A stretch of DNA of 64,000 bases from Caecitellus pseudoparvulus (GCA_965644315.1 CBFFRQ010000089.1:372001-436000), one strand, 5' to 3'; numbered from the stretch's first letter, positions 1 to 10,804 are shown. The notes: a model not told the origin generated them from the letters alone. Made by a program: numbers and translations.

Positions 1-2478
1 CGTGCCATGGTGGGCCCTGTGGCCCTGTCCCTGTCTTCCTCCGCGCTGTCCTCCATCTCCACCCTGCCGACACAAGTGGACAGTGCTGAGCTGTCGCTGC
101 ACGTGACGACACCCCTGCCCATCCCAGGCCCAGGGCAGCCCCAGGCAGCTTTCGGCGTCATGCCGCCCCCCACCGCGTGGAAGCACCACCTGCACCTGTG
201 GCAGAACCCCTTTGCCGTGGCGGAGTTCCACAAGGTGCCGCTGTGGTCGCCGGCGCACTGGGCCGTTCTGCGAACACACTACGCCCCCCTGGCTGAGCTG
301 GGCTGCACCAGCATCACCGCCACCATCCTGCACGACCCGTGGGGCAGCCAGACGCACACGCCGTACGCTAGCATGGTGCGGTGGCTGGTGCGGGAGGTGG
401 GCGGTTCCGTCACGCTGTCCTTCGATTTCTCCGTCTTTGACGCGTGGGTCACCATGTGCCTGCAGCTGGGCATCGGCCCCCTCATCCACGCGTACTCCAT
501 CCTGCCCTGGGCGGCAGACGGCGGCGGCAGCGAGGTCAAGGCCGCCCAGCCCAGCCAGTACGTCATGTTCAACGAGACGCGGCAGTGCATGCAGCGGGTG
601 TGGGCGCACCCTCTCCAGCCCACCTATGCCGCACTGTGGGTGCCGTTCCTGGAGGCGTTCCAATCCCACCTGGCCCGGCGGGGGTGGCTGGGCATCACGG
701 CCGTGGCGGTGGATGAGCGCCCGCCAGAGGAGATGGCTGCCGCCATCGCCATGGTGCGTGCCCACGCGCCTGGCCTGCGCCTGGCCCTGGCTGGCAACTA
801 CCACGCCGAGCTGAGCGAGCACGTGGATGACTGGTGCGTCTGGCTTCGGGCGCCCATGCCGGGGCCAGGCGTCGTCCCGGGTCGTAACTGCGTGGCCAGT
901 CCGACGGCACCCTTCGCGGCCATGTTCCAGGGCTCCGCTGACGCCCGGTGGGGGACGCAGCAGGTGGATGCGGGCACGCAGCACCTGGCCTCGGCCCTGC
1001 GCCGGCGTCCACGCACCGACTCCACCGTGGCCGATGCAGGCATGGCGGGAGACGCGTGGGACCCTGCCGCCGACGCGTCAGCCCGAGGCCTGGCAGCCCG
1101 CAACGTCGCCCGTACAGGCGCCCCCAGCACCGCCATGCCCGTGGCTCTGCCGCCTGTCAGCGGGGGCATTCCCCCCGCCTTGGCGGACCGGGCAGCAGCG
1201 CTGGCTGGGCGCCGCACGACGACGTTCTACACCTGCTGCGGCCCCGTCTCACCCAACACCTTCACCGCCAGCCCGCCTCTGGAGAGCACGTGGCTGCCGC
1301 TGTTTGGCGTCGCGAACGGGTATGATGGGTACCTGCGCTGGGCGTACGACTGCTGGACTGCGGAACCCAACATCGACACCCGGTACCGCCCCCGCTTCTG
1401 GCGGGCAGGGGACGCCTTCCTCGCCTACCCCAACGGGCAGCCCTCCGTGCGCATGCTCATGCTGCAGCGGGGCATCACGGCAGCTGAGAAGCAGCGGCAG
1501 ACAGTGGGCAGCTTCCTCATGACCCTGCACCACCTGAGCGGGCAGGGCTCCTCAACACAGGAAGTGCCTGCTCTGGCCCAGGCGCTGGAGGGGTCTGGGG
1601 GCGCGTCGCCCAGTGGAGGAGGGGGCACCGTGCCTGCGCTGCCGCCACAGCTGCAGCCAGGCCTGTCCATGCAGTCCAGCATGGGTGACGTCACCCTGGC
1701 TGTGGAGGCGACCCCCTCCGCCCTGGCACCAGCTCAGGGCCCCGCCATCCTCCCCGCCCCCGCGCCTGATGTCTGGTGGGCGGACACGGTCAAGGCGCGG
1801 GTGGTGCCGGGTCTGGGCAGCATCGGGGACACGCTGGCGGGTGTCCTGGAGCGGGGTGCCAGCGCAGGCCACGCGCGGCCAGGGGGCTTCACGGCCTGGG
1901 ACCTTACCCACCAGGAATCCTTCAGCGCCGTGCACCGCGTCCTGCACAGCGGGGAGGCGGGGGTGCGGCTGTGGATCGGGGCGCTGTTGACTGTGCTGCG
2001 GCGCCTGCACAGCGCAGACACCGCCGAGTGGCCCCTGCCGCGGTGGCCGTCAGACGTCCTGGCAGACGACGTGGACGGCGCCTTTGCGCGCCTGCTGACG
2101 TCCAAGCCCGTGTCGGAGTGGAGCGCGGAGGAGGTGGCGGCGGTGACGGCACAGGCGAGCGGGCACCCGGACATCGCCAGCCACGCGGCCTGGATCGCGC
2201 CGGCGCACGTCAAGCCGTCCCTGCTCTTCGGCCCCGTGCGCAGCGAGCTGCCTGCCATCGACATGGGGCATGCGGCGGAGAAGGAGGTGGCCACTGGGCT
2301 GGGCCCCAGTGCGCCGCCAGGCACGTCCCAGCACTTGTTCCTGCCACGCACCAGCCACCCCCTGGTGGCACAGGCGGTGGGGCGGGCCGAGGCGTGGCAG
2401 CAGATGGCCGACTACGTCGTGCTGGGCCTGCTGGCTCTGCATGGGGATGAGGGGAACGGGCTGGGGGGGTCCGCGTGA
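1..2478 (+). CDS. GH123-type glycoside hydrolase (N-acetyl-beta-galactosaminidase-like), 5' part outside window
   Basis: The frame is open through the left edge, so the start and probably an N-terminal beta-sandwich lie outside. Numbering from the ATG at 7, residues about 55-440 resemble the catalytic domain of glycoside hydrolase family 123 (DUF4091), which removes terminal beta-N-acetylgalactosamine by substrate-assisted catalysis. Visible family signatures are HLHLWQNPFAVAEF (about 60-75), the adjacent acid pair D236-E237 in AVAVDERP, TTFYTCC, and GYDGYLRWAYDCW followed by WRAGDAFLAYP. In characterised members the adjacent Asp-Glu pair is catalytic. The remaining 330 or so residues have no recognised domain and include Gly/Pro-rich linkers. 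No signal peptide can be judged because the start is missing. The family is mainly bacterial, so a eukaryotic copy is notable, but base composition matches the neighbours. Confidence 0.85.
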   Translation, partial: RAMVGPVALSLSSSALSSISTLPTQVDSAELSLHVTTPLPIPGPGQPQAAFGVMPPPTAWKHHLHLWQNPFAVAEFHKVPLWSPAHWAVLRTHYAPLAELGCTSITATILHDPWGSQTHTPYASMVRWLVREVGGSVTLSFDFSVFDAWVTMCLQLGIGPLIHAYSILPWAADGGGSEVKAAQPSQYVMFNETRQCMQRVWAHPLQPTYAALWVPFLEAFQSHLARRGWLGITAVAVDERPPEEMAAAIAMVRAHAPGLRLALAGNYHAELSEHVDDWCVWLRAPMPGPGVVPGRNCVASPTAPFAAMFQGSADARWGTQQVDAGTQHLASALRRRPRTDSTVADAGMAGDAWDPAADASARGLAARNVARTGAPSTAMPVALPPVSGGIPPALADRAAALAGRRTTTFYTCCGPVSPNTFTASPPLESTWLPLFGVANGYDGYLRWAYDCWTAEPNIDTRYRPRFWRAGDAFLAYPNGQPSVRMLMLQRGITAAEKQRQTVGSFLMTLHHLSGQGSSTQEVPALAQALEGSGGASPSGGGGTVPALPPQLQPGLSMQSSMGDVTLAVEATPSALAPAQGPAILPAPAPDVWWADTVKARVVPGLGSIGDTLAGVLERGASAGHARPGGFTAWDLTHQESFSAVHRVLHSGEAGVRLWIGALLTVLRRLHSADTAEWPLPRWPSDVLADDVDGAFARLLTSKPVSEWSAEEVAAVTAQASGHPDIASHAAWIAPAHVKPSLLFGPVRSELPAIDMGHAAEKEVATGLGPSAPPGTSQHLFLPRTSHPLVAQAVGRAEAWQQMADYVVLGLLALHGDEGNGLGGSA

Positions 2479-2612
2479 CGCACTGCACGGCACAGCAATT
2501 CACCCCACACCTGCACACTTGCACGCCCGCTCACACTACTTCTGCCAAGTGGTGCACCGTGCCTTTCGGTGCCTGTTGTGGTTAACTGACGCGGCGGCGG
2601 GCTTCAGGAGGC

Positions 2613-3716
2613 ATGGCTGATGCAGCGATTTCCGCAGCGCCCAGCACAGAAAGCGTGGGCAAAGTGAAGCAGCGGCACAAGCGGGAACTGCGCAGACTGG
2701 GCGTGCAGATCAAGTCCTTCAAACGTATGAGCAAGCTGCCCAAGGACGAGCTGGCAGCCAAGGTTGCGCAGATGGAGGCTGAGTTGGCTGCCAAGCACGT
2801 CGAGGAGCTGGCCCAAGCGGAGGCTGCGGCCGACTCGGACGCCACGCCTGCCCAGGAACCCACACCCAGCAGCCCGGCCCCGGCCCCGGCCCCGGCCACG
2901 TCTGCCATCGCCTGCACGACATCCGACCTGGATGCAGCGGCCGCCGCCACTGGGGGGGACCCCTCCCGCATGAGCCGGGCTGCAAAGAAGAAAGCGGCGA
3001 AGAAAGCGAAGGAGGCGGCCCGCCTGGCAGCGCTGCGGGCAGAGGCGGAGGCGGAGGCAGCTGCCATGGGCAACCCCAAGGAGCAGGAGATGGAGGCGTT
3101 GGCCTCCCATCTCGCGGCAGCGGACCAGCACATCGTGAAGGTGCCTGCCGACGGCAACTGCCTCTTCGCAGCGGTGGCGGACCAGTTGAGGGCCCTGGGA
3201 CAGGACGGCGCTGACGCCTTGAAAGATGTGCAGGCTAGTGTCCAGGGGCATCCCGCCACGCTGGACGCTCTGGGCGAGGCGCTGCCGGTGTCTGACGCAG
3301 CTGCCCTGCGCCTGGCCGCAGTGCAGTTCATCGGGCGGCATGGGGAGGACTTCGCCGCCTTCCTCACGAACACAGCGGGGGACGGCGTGGGCGTGCAGGC
3401 GTACTGTGCCGACATGGGGGACCTGAGCAAGGGCAGGTGGGGTGGGCAGCCTGAGTTGCTGGCCTTGGCACGTCTGTTGCGGGTGAAGCTGACGGTTGTG
3501 CAGGTGGATGACGTGAAGCGCTGCACACCCTCCCGCCCGCCCAAGCTGCACACCATGACCATGGGGGAGGACACGGCAAGGGCAGGGGCCCCCACGCTGT
3601 GCCTGGCGTACCACCGGCACTACTACGCGCTGGGGGAGCACTACAATTCTGTGCGGCGGGGGTCTGGCGGGGGAGGCGGCAGCTCCGGCGGGGGCCTCAT
3701 GGGCGACGCCCAGTGA
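2613..3716 (+). CDS. OTUD6: OTU-domain deubiquitinase, OTUD6 type
   Basis: A 367-residue cysteine protease of the ovarian-tumour family, expected to cleave ubiquitin chains in the cytosol. The N-terminal third is charged and helical (KQRHKRELRRLG near residues 19-30, then a KKKAAKKAKEAARL coiled-coil stretch), as in OTUD6A/B. The OTU domain starts near residue 165 with HIVKVPADGNCLFAAVADQL; C183 is the predicted nucleophile and H343 in GEHYNSV the general base. The C-terminus is a short Gly/Ser tail. It appears to be a single exon. The ATG at 2613 gives the standard short charged N-terminus, and no upstream in-frame Met is needed. It lies 134 bp after the GH123 stop on the same strand. Confidence 0.9.
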   Translation: MADAAISAAPSTESVGKVKQRHKRELRRLGVQIKSFKRMSKLPKDELAAKVAQMEAELAAKHVEELAQAEAAADSDATPAQEPTPSSPAPAPAPATSAIACTTSDLDAAAAATGGDPSRMSRAAKKKAAKKAKEAARLAALRAEAEAEAAAMGNPKEQEMEALASHLAAADQHIVKVPADGNCLFAAVADQLRALGQDGADALKDVQASVQGHPATLDALGEALPVSDAAALRLAAVQFIGRHGEDFAAFLTNTAGDGVGVQAYCADMGDLSKGRWGGQPELLALARLLRVKLTVVQVDDVKRCTPSRPPKLHTMTMGEDTARAGAPTLCLAYHRHYYALGEHYNSVRRGSGGGGGSSGGGLMGDAQ

Positions 3717-3915
3717 CAGCGACCAGGCTCGCAGTCCTGCAGCACTTTCGAATACACACCCTTTTGTCCCGCGCTCCCCAGCAGCGTGGCCACACTTCCC
3801 GCGCCGCTGCCTTCCTGCCGCACAGCAGGACCAGCAGGAATCCAGGCCAGCGCAACGCCACTGCAACCCACGCACGTGGCGAACGTGAAACGAAGCGGAC
3901 AGCCGTCCTTACATC

Positions 3916-6088
3916 ATGCCTCGACGCAAGGTGCGTGGCGCGCCCGAGCACGCCCTGCATTCGGCATGGCAGGGGCAGGTTTCGGCAGGCAGCAGAACAA
4001 CCAAATTCCGCACAGCCCATGTAGTCCTGCCCCGCCGCGGCCCCCACTCGGCTGCACGCGGCCAGCCCACACGCTGCACGCCCTTTACACCCCTATCTGT
4101 CCCCCCTCGCCGCTGCACAGGGCGCCGGCCGCAGGGCAGCCATCAAGGCCCGCCTGGCCGAGCTGGAGCAAGCCAAGGAGGAGGGTGGCAGCACGCCCGC
4201 CTCTGGCGGTCCCCCCTCCGTCGCCTCTGCCACGACAGGGGGCAGCACGGCACCCTCCACAGCCGCTGCCGGCGCGAGCGGCGGTGCGCCCTCTGCCACG
4301 GGCGGCCTGAAGTTCGCAGGACTGAAGGGCAACGAGCTGCACCAGCGGCTGATGGACGACGCCATGGCTGGCGCAGCCATCACCACCTCCACCAGCAAGG
4401 ACAAGCTGCCCTCCACGCTGCGCGACATCAAGGTGGAGAACCTCAGCATCGTCCTGTACGGCAACGAGCTGGTGAAGGAGGCGGAGCTGACGCTGAACTG
4501 GGGGCAGCGGTACGGCCTGCTGGGGCCCAACGGCTGCGGCAAGTCCATCCTCATGTCCGTGCTGGGGCGGCGCCTGGTGCCCATTGCCGACGGCCTGGAC
4601 ACGTACCACGTCGTGGGGGAGATCGAGCCCACCGACATGACTGCGCTGGAGGCGGTGCTGGCAGTGGACTCAGAACGCGAGGCACTGGAGACAGAGGCGG
4701 ACGCGCTGGCGGAGCAGCTGGCTGAGGAGGGTCTGGATGACGAGACCATGGAGGCCATCAACGTGCGCATGACGGATGTGTACGAGCGGCTGGAGGAGCT
4801 GGAGGCGTCCACGGCCGAGGCGCGTGCGGCGAAGATCCTGCACGGCCTGGGCTTCTCCGCCGCCGCCCAGCGCAAGAAGACGCGAGAGTTCAGCGGTGGC
4901 TGGCGCATGCGCATCTCCCTGGCCCGCGCGCTGTTCCTGAACCCCTCCGTGCTGCTGCTGGACGAGCCGACGAACCACCTGGACATGGAGAGCGTGCTGT
5001 GGCTGGAGCAGCACCTGGCGCAGTTCAAGAAGATTCTCCTGCTGGTGTCGCACTCGCAGGACTTCATGAACAGCGTCTGCACCAACATCATCCGCATGCA
5101 CCAGCAGAAGATCATGTACTATGGCGGCAACTACGACACGTACGTGGCCACACGGGAGGAGCATGAGATGCACCAGATGAAGCGCTTCAACTGGGAGCAG
5201 GACCAGATGAAGCACATGAAGGAGTACATTGCCCGCTTCGGCCACGGCACCAGCAAGATGGCACGCCAGGCACAGAGCAAGGAGAAGACGCTGGCCAAGA
5301 TGGTCCGCGGCGGCCTCACGGAGAAGGTGGAGACGGAGAAGTCCTTCAAGATGTCCTTCTTCGACCCCGGCACCATCCCGCCCCCCGTCCTGCAGCTGCA
5401 GGACATCTCCTTCGGCTACCCTGGCTGCGAGCTGCTGTACGACAAGGTGGACCTGGGCGCAGACCTGGACTCCCGCATCGCCCTCGTGGGCCCCAACGGC
5501 GCCGGCAAGACCACCCTGCTGAAGCTCATGTGCCGGGAGCTGGTGCCCACCACGGGCAGCGTGCGGCCGCACCCCCACCTGCGCATGGGGCGGTACACGC
5601 AGCACTTTGTGGACACGCTGGACCTGTCCCTGTCGCCCCTGGAGTTCTTCTGCAAGGAGTACCCCGACAGGCACATTGACGAGGTGCGGCAGATGATCGG
5701 CCGCTTCGGCATCTCGGGCACCAACCAGACCAAGACCATGGAGCTGATGAGCGACGGCATCAAGTGCCTCGTCGCCTTCGCGCAGGTGGCGTACCAGAAG
5801 CCCCACATCATGCTGCTGGACGAGCCGACGAACCACTTGAGCATTGAGAACATCGACGCACTGGCAGGCGCCATCAACAGCTTCGCGGGCGGCGTGCTGC
5901 TGGTGTCGCACGACATGCGTCTCATCTCCCAGGTGGCCAAGGAGATCTGGGAGTGCCGGGACAAGAAGGTCACGCGGTTCCCAGGGGACATCATGGAGTA
6001 CAAGGCCAAGATGGCCAAGGAGCTGGAGGAGGCGGCCATGGCCTTCGAGGCGGAGCACGCCGCGGCCCAGGCCACTGGCAGCGGGTGA
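3916..6088 (+). CDS. ABCF2: ABCF2-type soluble twin-ATPase, two exons
   Basis: ABC-F proteins have two ATPase cassettes and no membrane segments and act on ribosomes. Exon 1 is 3916-3930 (MPRRK), the intron 3931-4120 (GTGCGTGG...GCACAG, phase 0) and exon 2 4121-6088, giving 660 residues. Splicing supplies the basic N-terminus GAGRRAAIKARLAELEQA typical of ABCF2. Cassette 1 has Walker A GPNGCGKS (about 140-147), signature FSGGWRMRISLARALF and Walker B LLLDEPTNHLD. Cassette 2 has GPNGAGKTTLL, the diverged signature MSDGIKCLVAFAQ that is characteristic of ABCF2, and LLDEPTNHLS. Length is close to animal and plant ABCF2 (about 620-640). Starting at the first in-frame ATG of exon 2 (4352) would lose about 80 N-terminal residues. 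It converges on the TM2-repeat gene, with 139 bp between stops. Confidence 0.93.
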
Positions 6089-6227
6089 GGCGGGGCGGGG
6101 GCGGGGGCTGCCTGGTCTCCCGAACAATGCAGCGCGCTTCGCAGGCGGTGGGGCGGCGTCAAGAAAGCTACATTTAGCAACGGGCACTGCACCACTCACG
6201 TTCACGCACCGAGACAGACGCACATGG

Positions 6228-8615
6228 TCACCACACCCCGGCGTCGGCACCACGCCCCTGCGGCGTGAAGCCCGACACCGCCCCCCCCTCTGACTGCACA
6301 AAGGCTGTGCCTGCAAAGTGCAGGGGAAGGGAGACGGCTGGCAGGCGGCCGGGCCGCTGGGCGCGGGCGAGGGCGCCGCTGGGGACAGGGGGGGGCTCCA
6401 CCGTGGACCCGTCGCTGTCCCCACCCCCATTCCGCATGCTGAACGTCAGGTCTTCCTGCCCCAGCTGTGTGTGTGGCCGGGGCAGGGAGGGCGGGAAGCG
6501 CTTGTGCTGTGGCAGGGGCGGTGCTGGGTGGCGGTGGCCAGGCCCACCCGGCCGCAGGTCCTGCAGGGGGTACATGGCGGGGCTGGGTCCGGGCAGCTGC
6601 TCTGGGCCGTGGTGTGCCCCAGGCACGGCGTGGGGCGTGAGGGCGGTGCCAGCACCGTCCTCCCCCCCCTCGTCCGCGTGCAGCAGCACATCCCCTGTGC
6701 GGGATGGGCCCACCACGCCGCCCTCCCGCATGGCCGCCTGCAGGTACGACGCCATGAAGCAGGCGTCCACGATCCACCCCACGCCGAGGAAGTTCAGTGT
6801 ACAGGTGGCCAGCAGGCCGTGGGCGGTGCGGCCCAGGTAGTAGTGGTGTAGGCCCAGGAGGCCCCCCACAGGCAGCCAGCAGGCCCACGCCACCGTGGCC
6901 GATACGTGCACAGTGTGCTGGGAGTGCAGGCGATTGTACGCTCGAGCCAGGCTGTGCTGGTTGCCGCCCAGCAGCACGAGGCGAAGGGGGCGGGGCGCGT
7001 CGCCGCCGCCCTCCTCCTCGTCCCTCACCTCGCCTTGGGCGCTCTGTGGCGGCGTCACCACCAGCGTGGCACAGCCCGTCTGGTGTGCTTTCTCAGCAGC
7101 CCGCACCAGCATCACCTCGCGCTCCCGGGCTTGGGAGTACACATTCAAGTACTCCAGCAGGTACAGACCGTCCATGAGCCACAGGACGCCAAAGCCGCCC
7201 AGGGAGCAGACGTATGCAGCAGCCATCCACCAGTTGCCCAGGATGAAGTGGTGGCCCCCCACCAGCCCCGACCCCAGCCAGGCAGCCCACAGGCTGATGC
7301 CCTTGAGCACTTCGCGAGGGGAGGGAATGCCCGCTGCCTGGGCGCGCTGGCGAATGTTGGCGTGCTCCACGTGCCTGTCGTGCAGGCACAGGAAGATGCC
7401 CAAGTCTACAATGTACCCCACCCCCAGCGCGCCGCACGTGCAGGCGTGCAGGCACCCGAGACGAGGCTCACCCACTAGGCAATGGTTGCAGCCAAGCAGC
7501 CCCGCCGGCGGCAGCAGGGACAGCACCTCCAGCTCGATGCTCACGAGGCTCTGGTCCAGCTCAGGTTCGGGTGTGTGCAGCAAGTCACCCTGCTGTGCTG
7601 CTGTGGCCACGAGCCGCCGTGCCCGGCGCTGCACCGCGTCGGCCAAGTCCACGTCCTGCGTGACTGTTCTCGCGCACCAAGCCCGCAGCGTCGGCCAGCA
7701 CAGGCGCACCAAAAACTTGCGCGCCTCGTACCCGACGCTGTACTGCCGGGGAATGCGATGGTTCGCGGTGGACACGTGCTGGGGCAGGCGCACGAGGTCC
7801 CACACCGCCCACACAATGCCGCCGCCCAGAGTGCCTGCCATGACACAGGCCCGGCTCCAATTGCGCAGGTACCAATGCGCCCCCCCCAGCAGTGAAAAGG
7901 GGGGGAGCAGTGCCTGTATGTATGCTTCCGCCATGTACTTGCGGGCGCCGTAGCGGTTGCCGTTCACTGCTTTCACCCTTGTGTGCAACATGCATGCCTG
8001 CGAACGGCAGGTTGCGCAGCAGGCGGTGTTTCGGCGCCTGTTCAGGCCTCGCAGGGAGCAGGGTGCACGACTCACGTCCACCAGCCACACAACTGCAAGG
8101 ATTGGGAACGCCACCTGCAGGGGCAGCACTGCCAGCAGCACTGCCATCGATGCAACGCGATGAAGGGCAACTCCAAATCTGCGCACAGTGCGAGTGCTCG
8201 GGGTCGTCAGCAAAAGGCCATGAGCGTGCGACACGCCCAGGGCGCCTGTACAGTTCCACATCTGGCAATTCCGAGGTGGGGATGGCCTTTCAGCGCCCGC
8301 GCGACGGCACGTGGTAACCTCGACCAATGTCAACGCTGCGTGCTGAGTGCGTGTTTCCCGGCAATGCCCCAGAAGCGCCCACTGCAACTTCAGCCTCCAC
8401 GGCACGTACTCATTCAGGTACACAGCAGAAAGCGTTCCAAACGTGAAAATGTGCAGAAGCAGCGCGGTTCCGCAAGTCCGAGCGAACGCCGGCAGCCGGT
8501 CTGGAGCCGGGCGAGGGAGAGCCTGCGGAACTTGGCCAGCCGACCTCGTCACCCGCCTCTTCGGCACAGGGCGCACTTCCAGCGCGCCCCCGTCCAGCTG
8601 GCCCTTGCCTAGCAT
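6228..8615 (-). CDS. Multi-TM2-domain membrane protein
   Basis: Up to 795 residues. At least four TM2-like units are visible, each a hydrophobic hairpin with a Gly-rich turn, a Tyr/His-rich loop and a closing Asp. The clearest are GLLGLHHYYLGRT...GVGWIVDA and GLVGGHHFILGNWW...GVLWLMDG; weaker ones are GLLGCNHCLVGEP...GVGYIVDLG and SLLGGAHWYLRNW...VWAVWDLV. Known TM2 proteins usually carry one unit, so the tandem is unusual. The C-terminal 150 residues are Pro/Gly-rich and probably cytosolic. The first 200 residues are poorly conserved: a 78-bp stretch at 7998-8075 has good splice borders (GTGAGTCG...TTCGCAG) and may be an in-frame intron, and another may lie just upstream, so the N-terminal structure and the start at 8615 are uncertain. 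Molecular function is unknown. Confidence 0.6.
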   Translation of the reverse strand: MLGKGQLDGGALEVRPVPKRRVTRSAGQVPQALPRPAPDRLPAFARTCGTALLLHIFTFGTLSAVYLNEYVPWRLKLQWALLGHCRETRTQHAALTLVEVTTCRRAGAERPSPPRNCQMWNCTGALGVSHAHGLLLTTPSTRTVRRFGVALHRVASMAVLLAVLPLQVAFPILAVVWLVDVSRAPCSLRGLNRRRNTACCATCRSQACMLHTRVKAVNGNRYGARKYMAEAYIQALLPPFSLLGGAHWYLRNWSRACVMAGTLGGGIVWAVWDLVRLPQHVSTANHRIPRQYSVGYEARKFLVRLCWPTLRAWCARTVTQDVDLADAVQRRARRLVATAAQQGDLLHTPEPELDQSLVSIELEVLSLLPPAGLLGCNHCLVGEPRLGCLHACTCGALGVGYIVDLGIFLCLHDRHVEHANIRQRAQAAGIPSPREVLKGISLWAAWLGSGLVGGHHFILGNWWMAAAYVCSLGGFGVLWLMDGLYLLEYLNVYSQAREREVMLVRAAEKAHQTGCATLVVTPPQSAQGEVRDEEEGGGDAPRPLRLVLLGGNQHSLARAYNRLHSQHTVHVSATVAWACWLPVGGLLGLHHYYLGRTAHGLLATCTLNFLGVGWIVDACFMASYLQAAMREGGVVGPSRTGDVLLHADEGGEDGAGTALTPHAVPGAHHGPEQLPGPSPAMYPLQDLRPGGPGHRHPAPPLPQHKRFPPSLPRPHTQLGQEDLTFSMRNGGGDSDGSTVEPPPVPSGALARAQRPGRLPAVSLPLHFAGTAFVQSEGGAVSGFTPQGRGADAGVW

Positions 8616-8868
8616 GTCAAACGTGGGCCTGCAGGTTGTGTCAACATGTCAAGCACGCCCTGGTCAGGGCCTCGGGGGAGGGGCGACGCCTGCACTGGGT
8701 TGGCCTGGCAAGCTTCCACGCAGCTGGCTCTGGGAGCGTGCTGGCAACACAGGCGCGAGACACAGAGGGTGCATTCGACAGCACAGGTCACCCTATTCGA
8801 AGTTCTTTATTGTGCGTGTCGGTGCGCTGCAGTTTGAGCGGGCAATGCCTGCTGCACCCCAGCACACC

Positions 8869-10804
8869 TCACACGGAATCCACCGACCCTGCACGGCGCT
8901 CTGCACTTCCCTCCCCCGCCTGTGACCCGTCGCTGTCTTCACCACGGGTGCGGATGAAGAGCGGAGTGAGGTACTGCGCATCCAAGTACCCCCATGTGTA
9001 CGCATCGGGGCCGTCGCCATCACCACCCCCCTCACTGTCGCTCCCCGCACCTGGGCGTCGAGGCCTCGGTGGCGTGTGGGGAGCCGGGGACTGTGCGTCA
9101 GGGGGGGTCGAGGCGCCCTGAGGGGGGGGCGGCGGCGGCGGCTCTTCCTGTGTCGCGACGGGGGCGTAGTCCCCCTCCCCCTCCCCTGCCGGCTGTGCGC
9201 ACAGGCGCTTGGCCCGGACGAGGGGCCCAATGCCGCCCCCGATCACGGCCAGGGACAGCAGGACGATGAAGAGAGAAGCGCCCTCCATGACCTGCGCTGC
9301 TGCGGCGTCGGGCAGCACGCTCCGAGCAGCTGCAGACAGGGCAAAGGCGGTGCCGCCGCGCAGGCCGCTGAACCACATGACAAAGGCGTGGGTGGGGGGC
9401 ACGTGACGGGGGTCCTGGGGCCCTGCCTGGGCGTTGATGAGGGCTGTGCAGGCATACACGTGCACCGCCCTGCCCACGAGGCACGCCACTACACTGCCCA
9501 GCAGTGTGGACCACATGCCCAGCAGGCCAGGCTGCACCAGCATGGGCAGGCTCAGGCCGATGTACACGAACACGAGGGCCTCGCAGATGAACGCCATGAC
9601 TGAGAAGAGTGCCAGGGAGAAGGCGCGCGTGGGCTGTGTCAGGTTGCGCCGCGTGTAGTGCGCCATGCCCACGCCGGTGAAGAGGATTGCCACCACCCCG
9701 GACAACTGCAGGCCCTCTGCGAGGAAGTAGGCGGAGAAGGGCAGGAGGGTGATGAGGGCGCGTTCCAGGCCGGCCAGGGTGGCGTCGGGTCGCAGGTGTT
9801 TGAACAGCAGGGCTGTGGAGGCCGCCACCCCCACGCCGATGAGCGTGCTGCCCAGGAAGGTGGTGAGGAAGGACAGCACGCCCCCCAGCACCGTGCCGAA
9901 GGACAGGGACGTCTGGCCGTGGAAGGACATGAGCGTGTGGAACAGCACGATGGCCACTGCGTCGTTCAGGACGGCCTCCCCGAACACCAGCGCGTACAGC
10001 TGGCGGTCCACCCGCAGCGCCGTGAACACGGCCAGCACCGTTACGGGGTCTGTCGCTGAGGCAACGGTGCCGAAAATACTGGCATCCAGCGCAGACCACT
10101 CTGTGCACGTGCGGGAAGGGTGTGCAAGGTGCGTCTCCATGGCGCTGCAGGGTGAGCTTGGGGAAGAGCAGACGGCGCAGGCCAGCCTCACCAAAGCCGA
10201 GTCCGAGCGCCCCCTGGATCCACATGAACATGCTCACGACAGCAGTGGACAGCAGGGTCCCCAGCAGTGCGTATGTGGAAATGGGCCAAAAGTGCTGGAA
10301 AAACGACTCCTGTGCAGCCCGGGCGGGAGCAGGGTGGTTTGTCCGCGGTCAATGCCCAGCTCGCAACGCTCGCGAAACGCGCACCCGGTGCATGCTGTAC
10401 CCCGACTCGAAGATGACCACTGGCAGCAGGGCAGAGAAGAAAATCCCCGAGAAGCTGTCGTGCACTGCACTGCGAATGAGCTGCAGCTGTTCGCTGGCCC
10501 CGCTCCAGATCACAGCAGCGATCACGGCGCCGCAGAAGGTGAAAACCCAGGCCTCCGGCACGCTGGACCGCGCCCGCCGCATGGCCACCACGACGAGCGT
10601 GCCCACCACCAGCACCCCCAAGCACACGAACATGGCCAGGAACCCCGACGCAGTGCGGGCCTCCTCTACCTCCGGCGCCACCTGCTCAGTGGGGGACGGC
10701 AGCCCATCCAGGCCCAGCTCTGGTCCAGCATGGCTGCCTGAGCCAGTCGCATTGCCACCAGCCAGCAGGGACAGAGCAGAGGCGAAGAGTGGGGCAGCCA
10801 CCAT
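8869..10804 (-). CDS. Na+/H+ exchanger, CPA1/SLC9 family, three exons
   Basis: Electroneutral cation/proton antiporter. Exons are 10385-10804, 10192-10309 and 8869-10100; introns begin GTGCGCG and GTGAGGC and end in CACAG, and the phases (0, then 1) join cleanly to 589 residues. The N-terminus MVAAPLFASALSLLAGG looks like a signal peptide, which is why the ATG at 10804 is preferred over one 29 codons upstream. Family motifs in order: FESGYSMHR before intron 1, ESFFQHFWPISTYALLGT, SATDPVTVLAVF, LYALVFGEAVLNDAVAIVLF (the transport-site acids) and FSGLRGGTAFALS. About 12 membrane segments are expected. The FESGYS motif recalls endomembrane NHE6/7/8/9 types rather than plasma-membrane NHE1. The C-terminal tail is short and Pro-rich. 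It is divergent from the Cys-rich gene at 11131, so they may share a promoter. Confidence 0.9.

Noticed and set aside
4670-6430. 586-codon minus-strand open frame across ABCF2
   Set aside because: The plus strand carries both ATPase cassettes with all motifs; the reverse frame is His/Leu/Val-rich shadow.
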